A stretch of DNA of 64,000 nt, taken from the NCBI GenBank assembly GCA_907164885.2, contig OU015499.1:157259925-157323924 (forward strand). Reading direction: 5' to 3'. Made by a program: the position numbers and the translations under genes. The notes under the pieces were generated by a model, which was given only the letters and a program-made list of their open reading frames with translations, had not been told where the DNA came from and did not search any database. This DNA is from Dolomedes plantarius. Its lineage: Eukaryota; Arthropoda; Arachnida; Araneae; Dolomedidae. This document shows, one piece after another, positions 36,255 to 48,767 of this stretch (its first letter is position 1; each line of letters starts with the position of its first letter).

Positions 36255-37075
36255 CTTTCCGTACCACGAATTTGGTACAATACTGTTCTAACATTTGACG
36301 AGATTACATCCTGTGAACAGTATCTGTCAGCTGCAGATAAAGTAGCTTTCATCCTCGAGAAACTTAAAGTTACTGAGGATCAGCAAAAGTTTGTCTTTTC
36401 TATGACATCTGGACAAGCACAAAATTCATTATGGGGAGCATACCGAAAAGGGTGGTTTACATCGAGCAAACTAGTTTCAATTTTGACTGCAATTGAACTA
36501 AGCTATATACCGTCTAGTTTGCTAAAAACTCTGAATGGTGAATATAGAAATTTTGCTTCAAAAGCCATTCAGTGGGGTGTGGTGCATGAAAAAACGGCAC
36601 TATCTATTTATGCAGATGGGAAGGAATCCAATGTAGAAACTGGTGGTCTCTTTCTACATCAAACTGATGGTATATTAGGGTGCTAACCAGATGGTCTTAT
36701 TGATAACAATATGTTCATTGAAATTGTGTCCTGTATTTTTAAAAGATGACGCTGTCTTAAGTTTTCTTGCTTCTGGTAAGTGGTATTTGACTATAAAGCA
36801 GAACGTAAAAGCAACTGTTCATTCATCTGACAATATTTCAGTTTATGAATTTTCTGTTGGTGATATCTCAATTTGAAAACTTCTCAAGGTAAGACGTACT
36901 ATCATCAGATTCAAGGTAGTTTGCATATACTTAATAGAGATATTTATGATCTCATTATTTGGACACCAAATATTACTTTAATTGTCCCAGTAGTGAAAAG
37001 AGCTGAATGGTCAGTAAACATAAAAAAGTTTATTGATTTTTATAGAAACATATTTATTTATACTCTTATAAAGTG
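36255..37075 (+). pseudogene. YqaJ-like exonuclease domain gene, decayed
   Basis: The frame is open from about 36260 (LTFDEITSCEQYLSAADKVA) to a stop at 36684-36686. WGAYRKGWFTSSKLVSIL, AIQWGVVHEKTALSIY and the Gly-rich end match the YqaJ/lambda-exonuclease-like fold: R/W...TAS, then AI.WG..HE..A. After the stop, PDGLIDNNMFIEIVSC is the motif that normally reads PDG...EIKCP, with the catalytic Lys lost. KTYYHQIQGSLHILNRDIYD (36889) is the next conserved block, reached by a frame change. Such nucleases occur in viruses, prophages and many animal transposon-derived genes; no structural ends were found here. A SINE follows at 37116. Confidence 0.7.
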
Positions 37076-37115
37076 ATTGTTGAATTAGTATGTCGTAATA
37101 TAGTATTCAATCCAG

Positions 37116-37348
37116 TCCAACTTAGCCATGTGCCACCTAAATTTTGACCGAGGATCCCCAAGGGTGACGTATCTCGGGGGATCGTACCTTCTCCCACCCT
37201 CTTTGACCTCATAGAAGGATTTTCCGGTCTACGAACGTAACGTGTCCATATCCGGCCTAGACACGAAGGTATTTAATGGCGCTCGGGATTCGATCCGAAC
37301 GCCTTCAGTACTGAAAAACGACGCGCTATCACTAAGCTCCCTTGGGCC
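37116..37348 (-). mobile_element. tRNA-derived SINE with perfect 10-bp duplication
   Basis: TTCAATCCAG stands on both sides (37106-37115 and 37349-37358). On the minus strand the 5' part has a box A-like cttagtgatagcgcgtcg and a box B-like cggatcgaatcccgag. The body (tctaggccggatatggacac) differs from the other SINEs here, so this is a second SINE family. Confidence 0.82.
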
Positions 37349-37358
37349 TTCAATCCAG

Positions 37359-37915
37359 ATTTAATTGAGGGCAGACATTTAAAGGATTTCTTTGACTTCA
37401 GAGAGAGCTGAAAAATGTGCTAAAGAACATTTCGCCGAAAAATCAAACTCTCCAGTTAAACATTGCCACATAACTGGATTGAGTAGCATAATAATGTAAT
37501 TATTTAATGTAATGTATTGTGATTATTATGCAATTGCAATAAATTATTTTTTCAAATTTGATTGTTTAGCATCTTTTGAGTTCAAATACTTTTAAAGAAT
37601 ATCATCGCACAAAAACGTTACATAATATTTAAAAATTATAAATTGTATGTAAATGATTTCCTGTTTTTAACTAGAGTTCCATTATCGTTTGTCACACTGA
37701 AAATAGGACTGCAAAGGGTTTATTCATAATTAAATATTAAAATCGAAATGCTATGACAAGCAGGTATTTATATTAAGTGCTACGTAAAACACAAATACGA
37801 GAAAGAGTAGGGCTGACATAAATCAGCAAACCTTTTTCTTTGATGTTTAGTTACTGGGAAATAAAAGGAAATATAAATATGCTCATGCATGCTTCTGGTA
37901 GCAACTAAAGATATT
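37359..37915. other. AT-rich, no gene recognised
   Basis: The first ~140 bp may continue the decayed nuclease gene (catttaaaggatttctttga, cattgccacataactggatt) but no frame can be followed. Confidence 0.4.
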
Positions 37916-38450
37916 GGTGAGATATTTATCGCCAAACCAGAGATAAATCTAAAATGTACAAAGGCATTCGCACTTGGCGAAAATCAGCCAACTCTGTGCA
38001 AATGTTTGCGCACAAAGCGTAAAACAGCCGATTTCCAAAGAAACCTTTCAATAGCCTTTAAATATTGCGTTTGGAACACGGTTAAAAGTATTTTTAAAAT
38101 TAAGTTGACGTTGTTCGGTATACATTTCAATAGGTTTTAAGAGTTAAAAAATATTGGCTTTGAAGTAAAAAATCCTCGAAATTTTCCTCTATGGACGTTA
38201 ACATGGGAGCGATTAGTTCTGGTCTCCAATGCCGAAAATGGCGTCCCACTCCGATGGCGTATTAGGCACCTCATGAAATATATTTGTCCATGTCCATGTC
38301 CATGGGCCATTCTTCTGAAGCATGCCGCAGTTTTTGAGCAAGCGCATTTCAATGAGCCGTTATGCCAAACAGACGCTCGTTATATTTATACCCCCGAGTG
38401 GCAACGATATCGCTTAAGCGTGTAGTTGTTGCTTATTGCTTTTAATTCTC
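37916..38450. repeat. R1 repeat, copy D
   Basis: Matches 300-640 of copy A, then after cactccgatggcgtat carries taggcacctcatgaaatata, also found at 33415, then returns to sequence shared with copy B (gccattcttctgaagc). This copy shows module exchange at the palindrome site. Confidence 0.65.
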
Positions 38451-38641
38451 TGTAATCTTTGTAATTAAAAGAAAAAAGTGGTTCTCTTTGCGACAATTTT
38501 CGCAGCTTATAGAATGGATCATGGAATGAAAGAACGTTGATCTAGATGCTTGAAGAATAAACAGGTATTCATGTAAATTTAATTTATAGTTTTTTTTTCT
38601 CTATTGTATGACAGACTTTTGTTAAGAAGTTGAATATGATA

Positions 38642-39855
38642 TAGGGTGAAGTGGGGTAAGTGAGAACGGTGGCTTAAAACCCCAAAAAATTTAACTTTTT
38701 AATTACCAAAATTTCAAGTGTATTTTGGGAACAGATGTAGTATACGCAACGGGCTATCGCCAATTTGGCGCCAAAATCCCGTTCGGAGACCTGTTAGGCT
38801 TAAACTGCGAAATGTAAACAATAAATTGGAAAACAAACTTGCTGCTGGCTTTATGAAACTCGTAGGTGCACACGGGATCTTCGCTTCGCTCAGATACCCT
38901 TGCTTCACTCCGCTACGCTCCGTTACGCATCCGTCCAAAAACATTACAGAAAATCCCCAGCCGCTGGCTTCGCTACATACCGCTGGCTGTTGTACAGTAA
39001 AAAAAAGCTTCCGCTGGCTATAGCGGTCAGTAAAACAAAGCTTATCACAAAAAAATACCATCCGATCTTAAAAATATAAAAACCGCCAAAGCCTTGCATT
39101 TTAACTAGGTACCCAAGTTCGAGTACTAGCCAAAATAATAACTAATTAACCACAACACATAAGAGTTATTTTGAAAGGTACTTTTCCGTTATAAGCACTA
39201 CACTTGGCGGCGCATTTTCAATCTTGGCGACGCACAGATACAACACATCGTATTGGCGAACGAAATAGCTCAAAATAACTCCGGATTTTACGCAAATGTT
39301 AGGAGACACCTGATTTGCAAGATCAAAAGGTATATTGACAACCAAAAATAATGAAATTTATTATCTCTTTGACTGATCAGTAAAATGCAATAATATTTAT
39401 TTTATCTTAAATAACATATATGGAAAGAAAGAAATAGAAACTAAAGTAAGTGCATTTAATTAGGGCATTCCATGAAGTCTCGTTATCTCCTTGACCAGGA
39501 AAATAATCATCCTCATATCGTCTCATGATCCTTGAATCTCACTTTTTGTATATTTTAATAATGTAATCTTCCAATCATTAGTGTGATTATATCGCGTAAC
39601 TTTTCTCTCATTGCGGCGATTTTTGAAAATGTGCCAAATTGGTGTCAAAACGATTGTAGTGCTTATAACGGTAAAGTACCTCTTGGTAACCCACTTATCC
39701 ATTAAGAAACGAAGAATACAGATAAAATATATAAAAACCATATTTTTTTGCAATATTACTTCAGTACTGCAGGGTTTTCTCTTGCCGCATAAAAATTTTG
39801 TGTTGAGATGAGATCATAAAGGTTGGGGGCCTGTTCTCACTTGCCCCACATACTG
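38642..39855. mobile_element. Non-autonomous DNA transposon, 1.2 kb
   Basis: Inverted ends share GTGGGGYAAGTGAGAAC: left at 38651 as gtggggtaagtgagaac, right at 39833-39849 as gttctcacttgccccac. The outermost bases read CAGTAT on the right, suggesting a pogo-like end, and are mutated on the left. The interior has a less AT-rich block (38870-38960) with a repeated cttcgct/ctccgctacg pattern. A 101-codon frame there (38718-39023) is unrecognised and lacks support. Confidence 0.6.
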
Positions 39856-40019
39856 AAAAAACCTACTTTTGTGTTATAACAGCCAAATAAATAGTTTTTC
39901 TTCCCAACATATGTTTTCTAGCTGGAGAAACTTCATTACCATTCACCTTTTGCCATGTTTCTTTAACAGCGAATGATTGATTTTAATTCCTTGGCATTCA
40001 AAAATAGTAAATTATACAA

Positions 40020-40246
40020 CTGAAACTAGTTTTTTTGTTGTAGGTTTGAAGAAAAGAATTGTAATAAACTAACTTGTTTGAACTAAGTGTTAGTGAATGT
40101 TAGTGGAGTGGACATTAAAAACTATGTGTCCACTGAAACTAGTTTTTTGTTGTAGGTATGAAGAAAAGAATTGTAATAAACTAACTTGTTTGAACTAAGT
40201 GTTAGTGAATGTTAGTGGAGTGGACATTACAAACTGTATGTGAATA
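40020..40246. repeat. 113-bp tandem duplication
   Basis: Two head-to-tail copies starting ctgaaactagtttttt and ending with a gtggacatta stretch differ at only a few bases. Confidence 0.9.
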
Positions 40247-43200
40247 CATTTAATTTCTAATTCTGATGTCACTATTTTTGAGTTGCCTTTTGTACCAGAT
40301 GATGAATTATTAGTGTTCCTGGAAGAGCCAAGGCCTGGAAAGTGTGGTGAACTAAATTTTTTCTGTGTCTTTTTGATCCTACAATATTCAGTAGGGCTTA
40401 GGCAAAGGGAAAAAAAACTTTTTTTGAACTTTTAATATACATTTGTTACTCTAAAACAAATATTACAAGTATACTTATTTTGTTAACATTTGGACGTTGC
40501 TACCACTGCTAACTTAAACAACAAATACCTCCACAATGAATGAATGTAAAAAAAAAAGCCTTTTGTTCAGCATGAAATATCTAACGTGTCGCTCGTAAAC
40601 TTTTGACGTGTCGAACATACGATTGTCTTCGAGCTTCAACATCAAAAGGAGAGGAAAGCGATGAACAATGACAGCACCGACAACAAACTGATGCTATTTG
40701 CTACTGCAAAAGAATATTAGCGAAAACTGTAGAACATCATAACATGAGGCTAATCATTGAAAAAAATAATAACAGAAACTGAATCCCGAGCGAAACCAGG
40801 TAATACATCTAGTATATTATATATATAGACAAATGTTTAAATTTCTCTGCACTGTGCATTCTAAAGATTTCTTCATTAGAAACATTTTAAGATTTACAAA
40901 AGCTGTATTAACTGATATTTAACACAGCTTTGTAATGAATATCAAAAAAAATTTTACTATAAAAATTATGCTTGGGTCAGTTTAAAACTAGATTTTGTCT
41001 TGTTTAAACCCCCTCCCCTCTCCCCCAGGGGTAAAATATATTTAATGAAAAGAAAAAATTATGTAAAAGATAAACTTTTACCAAAAACATGAAAATATAA
41101 CTTGTTAAGTTTTCATTTTGCATGAGGGAAATATGCGTAAAGATTCTGTGAGAGTTCTTTTATTGAAACTACTTGAAAAAATTTTATGAACAGAAGTCTA
41201 TCATTCACCAGAAGATTTTTCTTCTCTTTGCAGTCAGTATTTTCATAGCTTTGTATTTCTTGTTGAAGTTTCATACTCACTCTCTTTTGTTGACAGTTAG
41301 TTTCTTATAACTTTGTTTCAAACATAATTTATTGAAATCTGATAAATAAAAAGAAAAAGAAATATTTTTTGTGAATTCTACATTTTAATATTTAAAAATT
41401 TGGAATTTAATAAGTTGATAAAGATTTAATTTGTTTCTACATGGTCTATAGACAGTATTAAAAGGCTTTTAAGTCTCTTCTGCAATATTGTTTACCTCGG
41501 GTATATTTTAAGTAATTTTTATGTGGACAAGCTTCTTTATCCCAATGCTACAGTTACATAGATATTTAGATGTATCCTTAATGCATTTGAAAAGCTGTCA
41601 TTTGTAGATTTTGTTTAACTCATCAATTTTATGAAGTATAAACTACTATATATACCATAGATTTAAAATTATATACTATAATACTATATGACTAATGTAT
41701 AAATAGGTAGTAAACATTTTCAAATACACACATTGCTGATCATTGTCAATAAGGTATTTTTTAATAATTTAAAAACAAAGAATGAAATAAATGAAAAACA
41801 ACCAATAACAAAATTATTTCAAACTAAAAATCAAAAAAGAAAATAATTGGTTTTATTTCGTTATCCACAATTATCAAAATATTTAAAAATTAGTCAGTTT
41901 TATTTAATTATTTAAACTTAATACTAATTTAGCTGTCTTTTCTACACCTCATTGGTTTTGCAATTTGCTCTGTACCAGTCCAAAAGTGAAACACATCCTC
42001 TCTATCCTAGCATTTGTTCCTTTTGCAGTACATACATTTGTTTTATAACAAGCTCTTTCTAAACCATGCAGTTCTTTAGGAGTGCTATTGATTTCCACCT
42101 CTGTAAGGTATTTAATGACTTTAAAGCTTTTTTTTTTAAACAAAGTTCCATTAAAAAGAGAGTGCACAATGAATTTTAGAAAAATGTTAATATTTAAACG
42201 AGGAGGTATCTCCATACTTTTCTTTAAGGTATGTGCCTACCTACAAATTACTGTCTTTGTGAAAAATTTTGAATATTTTTTTGATATTTTAAATCAAGGT
42301 TCAAACATTTAGGATTCCAAAAAAGCTTTACTTTTGGTTCAGCGATAATTAGAAGCAAAGTTCTAAATTGTAACTGAACATTTTGAAACCAAAAGTGATC
42401 TTTTAAAGGGCCACAGAAATGTAAACAATGTGTTTAAACATCTGTTTCTTTACTTTGAAACTTATTTAGAATTCCGTGACCAGTAATTTCTAATAAAGTG
42501 TTTGCATGGCATGACTCAGAACAATGATGAATTGTTTAACAATGTTTTGTAGAATTTTTTGCCTAAAGAAAATTTTGTTCAACAGCAAACATTGTTATTA
42601 TGCACTTCTATTGCAGTGATACTATTTAATTCAGGTTTTATTGTTCTCGTACCCATTTTTTAATTATTTAGAAATAAAAACTGGCCAGAAATGTTAAAAA
42701 CTACAATGAAATTGACATGAAGCAAAAAAGGAAATTGGGGTGAAATTTGACTGCTAACTACAAAAACATCCAGAAAAATACTAAAAGCTAAGTGAAAATC
42801 AAAATTAATTTAAAATGATGCCAAGGAAGGCTTGACCGAGAAATATGGTGAATTTTGAGGTAAAATTTATACATAATTTTTTATGCTACATTAAAATCTT
42901 TATTTGCATTTTCTGGAAAACTGCATTTTTTCTTTTACGAAAAATCTCATTTCTTAAAAGGTTTTAAGATATTGAAATAAAATTTTGTCACAAGGTTCTA
43001 CTCATCTATAGGTATGTTATGAAGCAAAATATAGCTTGTAAGTATGTATTTATTTTAAGAGCTATATTTATTGAAAAATATATAATTTTTTAAAAAATCA
43101 TGTGTAAACTGAATTTGGTATATGTTAGTAAATTTAAGAGATATTGCTAATCTTTTGCTTCGTTAGACAGTACCAAGATTTACTAGTATATTTTTGAAAA

Positions 43201-43390
43201 AAAAATGTGAAATATATTGGTTAGATTTTGTTATAGGTTTGCCATAAATGTTAATTTTTACTAAAATTTGACTATTTCTTAAATTTTAAAAGTTTATTTA
43301 AGTTCCATTAATTTTTTTAAAATTCGTAGTTTTGTTCCATGTTTCAGCTAAAAACACGTGTTTCATAAAATTTAATTTCTTTTAAGTGCC
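40247..43390. other. Long AT-rich stretch without a gene
   Basis: No homology-bearing frame, no inverted ends and no promoter could be supported over about 3.1 kb. The short frames at 41949-42312 on both strands overlap each other and look random. Confidence 0.55.
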
Positions 43391-43400
43391 CAAAATTTTA

Positions 43401-43618
43401 TTTTAAGCAGGGGCACTTGTTGTCAAACATTCGCCTATACTACACCGCAGTTTACTGTCTATTTTATTATGGGGGCAGCATATAGGCAGACAGCATTACC
43501 CCCTATGAAGGGACAACACAAACGGGATTTTTCATAGTGCGAGGCCAGGATTCAATCTGAGCTCCTTCAGCACCAAAATCCAGTTCACTGTACCGAAGGG
43601 CCGCCACAAGACCTGTGA
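43401..43618 (-). mobile_element. tRNA-derived SINE, same family as 26095
   Basis: Flanked by CAAAATTTTA (43391-43400) and CAAAATGTTA (43619-43628), a 10-bp duplication with one change. Read on the minus strand it aligns along its length with 26095-26324: ttgtggcggccct, ggtgctgaaggagctcagat, tcccttcataggggg and ataataaaatagacag. Confidence 0.85.
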
Positions 43619-43774
43619 CAAAATGTTAGGCACATACCTTAATAAAGTTTATAGCTTGTTCTTTTTCATTTCTTAAATATTTCACTTCATAATTAGGATT
43701 CAAGAGTACTTACGGTTGGTTGTCTGAATTATTCTCAGAAACAAATCTGGCAAATCAAGATAATGTAAGTACTA

Positions 43775-44095
43775 CACTATCTGGCCAAAGTATCCGGACG
43801 CCCAGTGGTATGGACTCAGATAGTCCTGAGGCATATATTAATATGATGTTGGTCCTCCTTTTGCATCGATGACAGCCTACACACGTCTGGGGAGACTTTC
43901 CACTGGTTTTTGATAGGTGTTCATAGGAATTGACTTCCAGGCATCCATCACAGCTGAATTGAGTGCTGTAAGTGAGGATGGTCAATTTGGCTGGCTATGT
44001 AATCTGCGTTCTAATTCATCCCAAAGGTGTTCAATGGGATTTAGATCGGGGCTCTGGGAAGGCTAGTCCAGATTTTGAACACCCCATTCGTTAAA
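43775..44095 (-). mobile_element. Tc1 fragment, 3' end
   Basis: It starts with actatctggccaaagtatcc, the inverted repeat also seen at 18485, and contains on the minus strand the end of a Tc1 transposase (the reversed sequence around 44025-44060 reads like a PRAPI.IPLNTFGMN block). The rest, towards 44095, is missing. The 76-codon frame printed across it is in a non-coding phase. Confidence 0.7.
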
Positions 44096-44289
44096 CCTAT
44101 CCTATAAAACCTATTATTTTTTTATATAGAAAAATACTTGATTTTCTTTCCAGTTTAAAAGCGAGCTGGAAAACTAACAAACGCTACACATAGGGTGAGT
44201 GATTAGATAAACAGAATATAAACAAACATAAAAGTTTCCAAGTCCAAAGGTATGTGTAGCAAAGAATAAGTTCTCATTGGCCGTTATGG

Positions 44290-44465
44290 TTAGCCCCACC
44301 CTCAGTTGCAAGATCCATGTATGTATTTGAAATTCGCGGACCGGCTTGTAGGGGGTAGTGCTGGCCACCTATACGGTTCCCCCTTAAATGAATGGCCAGC
44401 AGTCTCGCAGTGTACATACAGGCAAATGTCTAGTTACAAGTGCGTCTGTGTTCGAATAAAAAACT
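44290..44465 (+). mobile_element. SINE 3' part, related to 26095
   Basis: tagggggtagtgctggccac, aatggccagcagtctcgcag and caaatgtctagttacaagtg align in order with 26207-26310. The tRNA-like head is diverged or lost. A-rich tail at 44458. Confidence 0.65.
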
Positions 44466-44814
44466 AGATTTTTGCGAATATTAAATCTCCTCGCTTCTCA
44501 CTAATATATGAGAATTATTTCTCGCTTTGCTTCTGTAGGAATAAATATAGATGACAGAAGACGTCCAAGACATAAAAAACCAAGGCGATGAGAAAAAAAA
44601 GAGTTTCCAGTTGTTGGGAATTCAGATAATTCTGAATTATGTGTAGTATCTCCTTGAAAAATTTAACGTGTCCTGAGCATTGTAATTTAAAATTGTCAGA
44701 ATGTCATATTTGTATTCATAGGTATATATGCAATTGTGTTCAAAACTTAATGCTAATTTGTGTTAGCATATTCATGGTGTTGTGTGGCATTTTCTTGCAT
44801 CTCATTTTACCACT

Positions 44815-47316
44815 TTTATATCTTCTGAGTGACATTTTAGTTATGATTTTGTTCAGATACCTTTAAGTGGCTCTGAATTTTATCAAAATCTCTTAAAGAA
44901 TGCGGGAAGTTTGTAGATATGTTAATGAAATTTAAATAAAATTCCTTTTTCTCTGATGTTCTATGATGAAATGCGTGAATGAGTGTTTCGATGTATGTGT
45001 TGGCAAAGTGATAGATGACTAAGAGGTACCTCCACATCTGGCACGTGTTATTAATCTGACCTGTGCTGTACTTCTAATTAATTCACTTCCAATGAAGGCA
45101 GAAAATAATCAGTCTCTTTATTCTCTAATCCAATCATAAAATTTATTGATTGTATATCTCTACCTCACCAAATGGGTGGCAATGTTTTTATAGTTCCAAA
45201 TGCTCCTAATCCAAAGCTTATAACTCAGCTGTCATAAGGGGATTCGGTAGCCTTTGAAGAAATATTTTTGTAAAAGTATATTTATCTATAGTATTCATAT
45301 ATTATTTTAGGTAATACTTTATACAAACTGATTTTAACAAGAAAAAAAAATCCTTTTGTATGTAAAAATTGAGATATTTAATTTTTTATTAAAAATTAAA
45401 GAATTTAAAAAATTATTTTTCTCCGTTAGTCTTCAAAATTCTAACATGATTATTTGGGGGATGTGTATGACATTATGCTTTATATTTTTATGAATCAATT
45501 TTACAATTAATGAATTACTTCCTGAGAAAAAAAAAGTATATACAAATTCTCCTAATCCAAACCTTACAACTCAGCAATCGTAAGTTTTATGATTTTTTTG
45601 CATTCTGGTATAAGCTCAACAATTCAATATTATTAACTGCGTATACCAGTCTGTAAATATCTGACACTCCAATAAGATTTATATAAAAGAATTTTGCTGT
45701 ACAATTATTTTGAAAGTACCAATAACTCATTTCTTATGCATTATCATTTTCTTTTTGTCACATTTTCTCGAAATAAAGATGCTAAATGTTTTGTCAGTAT
45801 CCTCACCTGAGCTTATGTGTACAAAATAGAGAAAAATTACTTTTCTTATTCCTGTCAAGTGTATTACTTCTAAGGATTTAAATTTTTATTACATATATAA
45901 TTTGTGAAATTTTCTTACTTTGAAAAGGAAAAATAGTTTAGGGGTTGTAATTTATAAAAATTTTATAACATGTTTGTCTATGAACTAAACAGTTTAAATT
46001 TCATTAGGTAGGGAATTTTGACTGCAGATTTTGTTTTTACTTTGCTTATCCTTTAAAAAATTTAATTCATGTAAGAATTACTATTTTGTATACTATGTAA
46101 ATATGTTTCTTTAATCACTGTTTTGTTAAATATAGTATTGAACTTTTGTAGGTTCTCATAGAGCAAACATTTATGACTGAAGAATAAAATACTTCATACT
46201 CTATCATGAAAAATTATTTCAATTGACAACTGCTTTACAATCTCAAGGTGGGTGTGATTTTCTCTAACCATGAAGTGTTATAATATGTATAGCTGAATCT
46301 TCATCTGATTTCCTGTAGCACTTAACTTTATTGAAGAGTTCTGACGAAAAGAATTATATTCTCTTTGAATATCTTGAAATCATTTGACTTGATACCCAAA
46401 ATTGAAAAATGTTATCAGATTGCTTTATCCTTTAAAAACAAAATGGTTTTCCATTATTCTCTGAATCAGACAACAGTTTTATTTATTTTTTTATCCAGTA
46501 TAAAAGTATCTCAAGATAATCAGAATGTAATTCGAATTATTCTTAATGTCAGGATATATAAAAATTGTTTGAAAAGTTTTGCAGCAATACAAAATTTCAG
46601 AAACAATTTTTTAGATAAATTGAATTTTGATTAAAAACCTTAAAAACACTTCTCACCACCCAAAAAATTAATAAATTTTTTAAAAATTTATAACAAAAAT
46701 GTAAACTGTAAGAAATTTGAATATACCAATATGTTTTTAAATAGAATTATAAAAAAAAATACCAATTTTTTTTTCAAAAATTTCAATCATTATATTAAAC
46801 TTTAGTTAACAGGAATCACCCAGCACTCCCGCTTGAAAGCTTTTTTTCCCCCTGAAAAATAGATTTAAAATAGGAAAAGATCTTAGAAATGAACAAATAA
46901 AGCATTAAACGCACCAGAGGTGCATCTCATACAGTAAAAGAAGTCCGCAGATAACTATTTTGAAATGTTTGATTCAGATTATTTGAAGAATCACATTAAA
47001 GCACTTACTGCACAATAAATGAACAGAAAGAAATTGAAGAATTTATACTATTGTCAATTCTAATGTTTGTATTTACACAACATTCGAATTAAAATGATGA
47101 GTGAACGTGGTGAAAAATATCTGCAGCCAACAAACTACAGTCCAAACAAATAGACCTAAATAAATCTATAAGCCCCGTATTCTTTATTTCCTATAATAAT
47201 TTTATGTATGCAGTTTGTAGATTTATGAACTTTTTAATCTGATGGTAACCGAGATTTTTCATCAGATGTTTATCTGTGGAATTTGTCGGACGTTTGTGGA
47301 ATGTGTGGAACGTTTA
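44815..47316. repeat. Tandem segmental duplication, unit 1
   Basis: Direct repeat of 47317-52943. Both start tatcttctgagtgacatttt/a and pass through gtttatctgtggaatttgtc or its equivalent at their ends. Unit 1 lacks the interior of the Mutator-like element: 45236-45586 corresponds to its two outer parts only. No gene recognised; frames such as 46365-46634 are matched by a broken one in unit 2 (52079). Confidence 0.75.
45206..45587. repeat. Short element remnant flanked by 37-bp direct repeats
   Basis: ctcctaatccaaagcttata...cagctgtcataag (45206-45241) recurs as ctcctaatccaaaccttaca...cagcaatcgtaag (45551-45587). Between them is the ataaggggattcgg start of the Mutator-like element without its coding part. 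Confidence 0.55.
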
Positions 47317-47696
47317 TATCTTCTGAGTGACATTTAAGTTATGATTTTGTTGAGATACATTTAAGTGGCTCTGAAGTTTATCAAAATCTCTTAAAGAACA
47401 GTGGCAGTTTGTAGATAAAGTTAATGAAATTTAAATAAAATTCCTTTTTCTCATTCCATTTTCTTCTAATTCACTTCCAATGAAGGCAGATAATAATCAG
47501 TCTCTTGTACTCTCTAAATGTTGCATATAAATGTTAATCATAAATGGTATTGATTGTAACTCTCTACCTCACCAAATGGGTGGCTAAGTTTTAATAGTTC
47601 CAAATGCTCTTAATCCAAATGCTCTTAATCCAGCTATCTTAAGGGGACTCGATACCCTTTGAAGAAATAATTTTGAAAAAGTATATTTATCTATAG

Positions 47697-47904
47697 CAAG
47701 GGTTGGCAACCTTTTTACTAGAAGGGCATATTTCAGAAATGTAGGAGTTCGGCGCACACCGCTGGATGAATAAGAGAAGAGGGGGGGATAGTTAATATTT
47801 AAATATTTTATGTAATTTAGTTAAGAATTATTAAGAATTTTATGTAATTTAGTTTTGTGAATACAATATATATCGTCTAAAAAATGTGTGAACAACAGCC
47901 TCTG
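47697..47904. mobile_element. hAT-like MITE present only in unit 2
   Basis: Starts CAAGGGTTGGCAACC, typical of hAT ends, and closes with cctctg. The flanks atctatag and tattatag share the last five of eight bases. Unit 1 at the same place (45293) has no such insert. Confidence 0.6.
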
Positions 47905-48767
47905 TATTATAGGTAATACTTATACAAACTGATTTTAACAAGAAAATAAATCATTTTGTGGGTAAAAATTGAGAAATTTAATTTTAAAAAAATTGAAGAA
48001 TTTTAAAAATTATTTTCTCCTTTAGTTTTCAAAATTCTAACATGATTTTTCTTTTAGATGTGTATGACATTATGCTTTATAATTTTATGGATCGATTTTA
48101 CAATTAATGAATTACTTCCTGAGAAAAAAAAATAGGATATACAAATACAGGCAAAGAGCATGGATTCCTGAACATTTTGATTTTTAATTTTTTTTCCTTT
48201 TCATTATATTGTAAAATCCATCCATAGTTTTATTAAGTACATTATATTGAAGCTACAAAAAAATATTGGAGTCATTTGACATATATTTGTAGATGTTGCT
48301 TTGCTTTAAACACAGTAATACGTCAAAAAACAGCAAACTGAGAAAAATCAATTTAAAGATTTTAAGCACTGAAAACACTGTAAAAACCTATTCCAGTTTT
48401 CTTAATATTAATGTCATTATGTTACTACTTATATATCTTTAAAATTATAGCCATTTTATTTGAATAGGTGAACATTTAGTTATAATTTGAGGCTTTCATT
48501 AAAAACTTACCCAAACAGAAATGACGAGAAAACTGGTGAAAAATGTGAATAACAATTTAAATATATTTCTTAGGGTGCTTTTTATTGCAACAGGTATTCA
48601 AATTACTTTTACATGCATGAAATACTTATAAATATGTATTAGACGACACTTATAATAAAAATTTATAGCATTAATTAACAGTTTCGTTCAGAGATTGAAA
48701 ATTTAAGTTACTATGTTTCACCGTCAACAGAGTATGCGAACCTCGCTCATAACACTTGATTATTTTA

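Noticed and set aside
38718..39061. Overlapping ~100-codon frames on both strands
   Set aside because: They lie within a non-autonomous transposon, overlap each other and show no recognisable motif.
43755..43985. 76-codon minus-strand frame as a gene
   Set aside because: It is a non-coding phase across a Tc1 terminal fragment.
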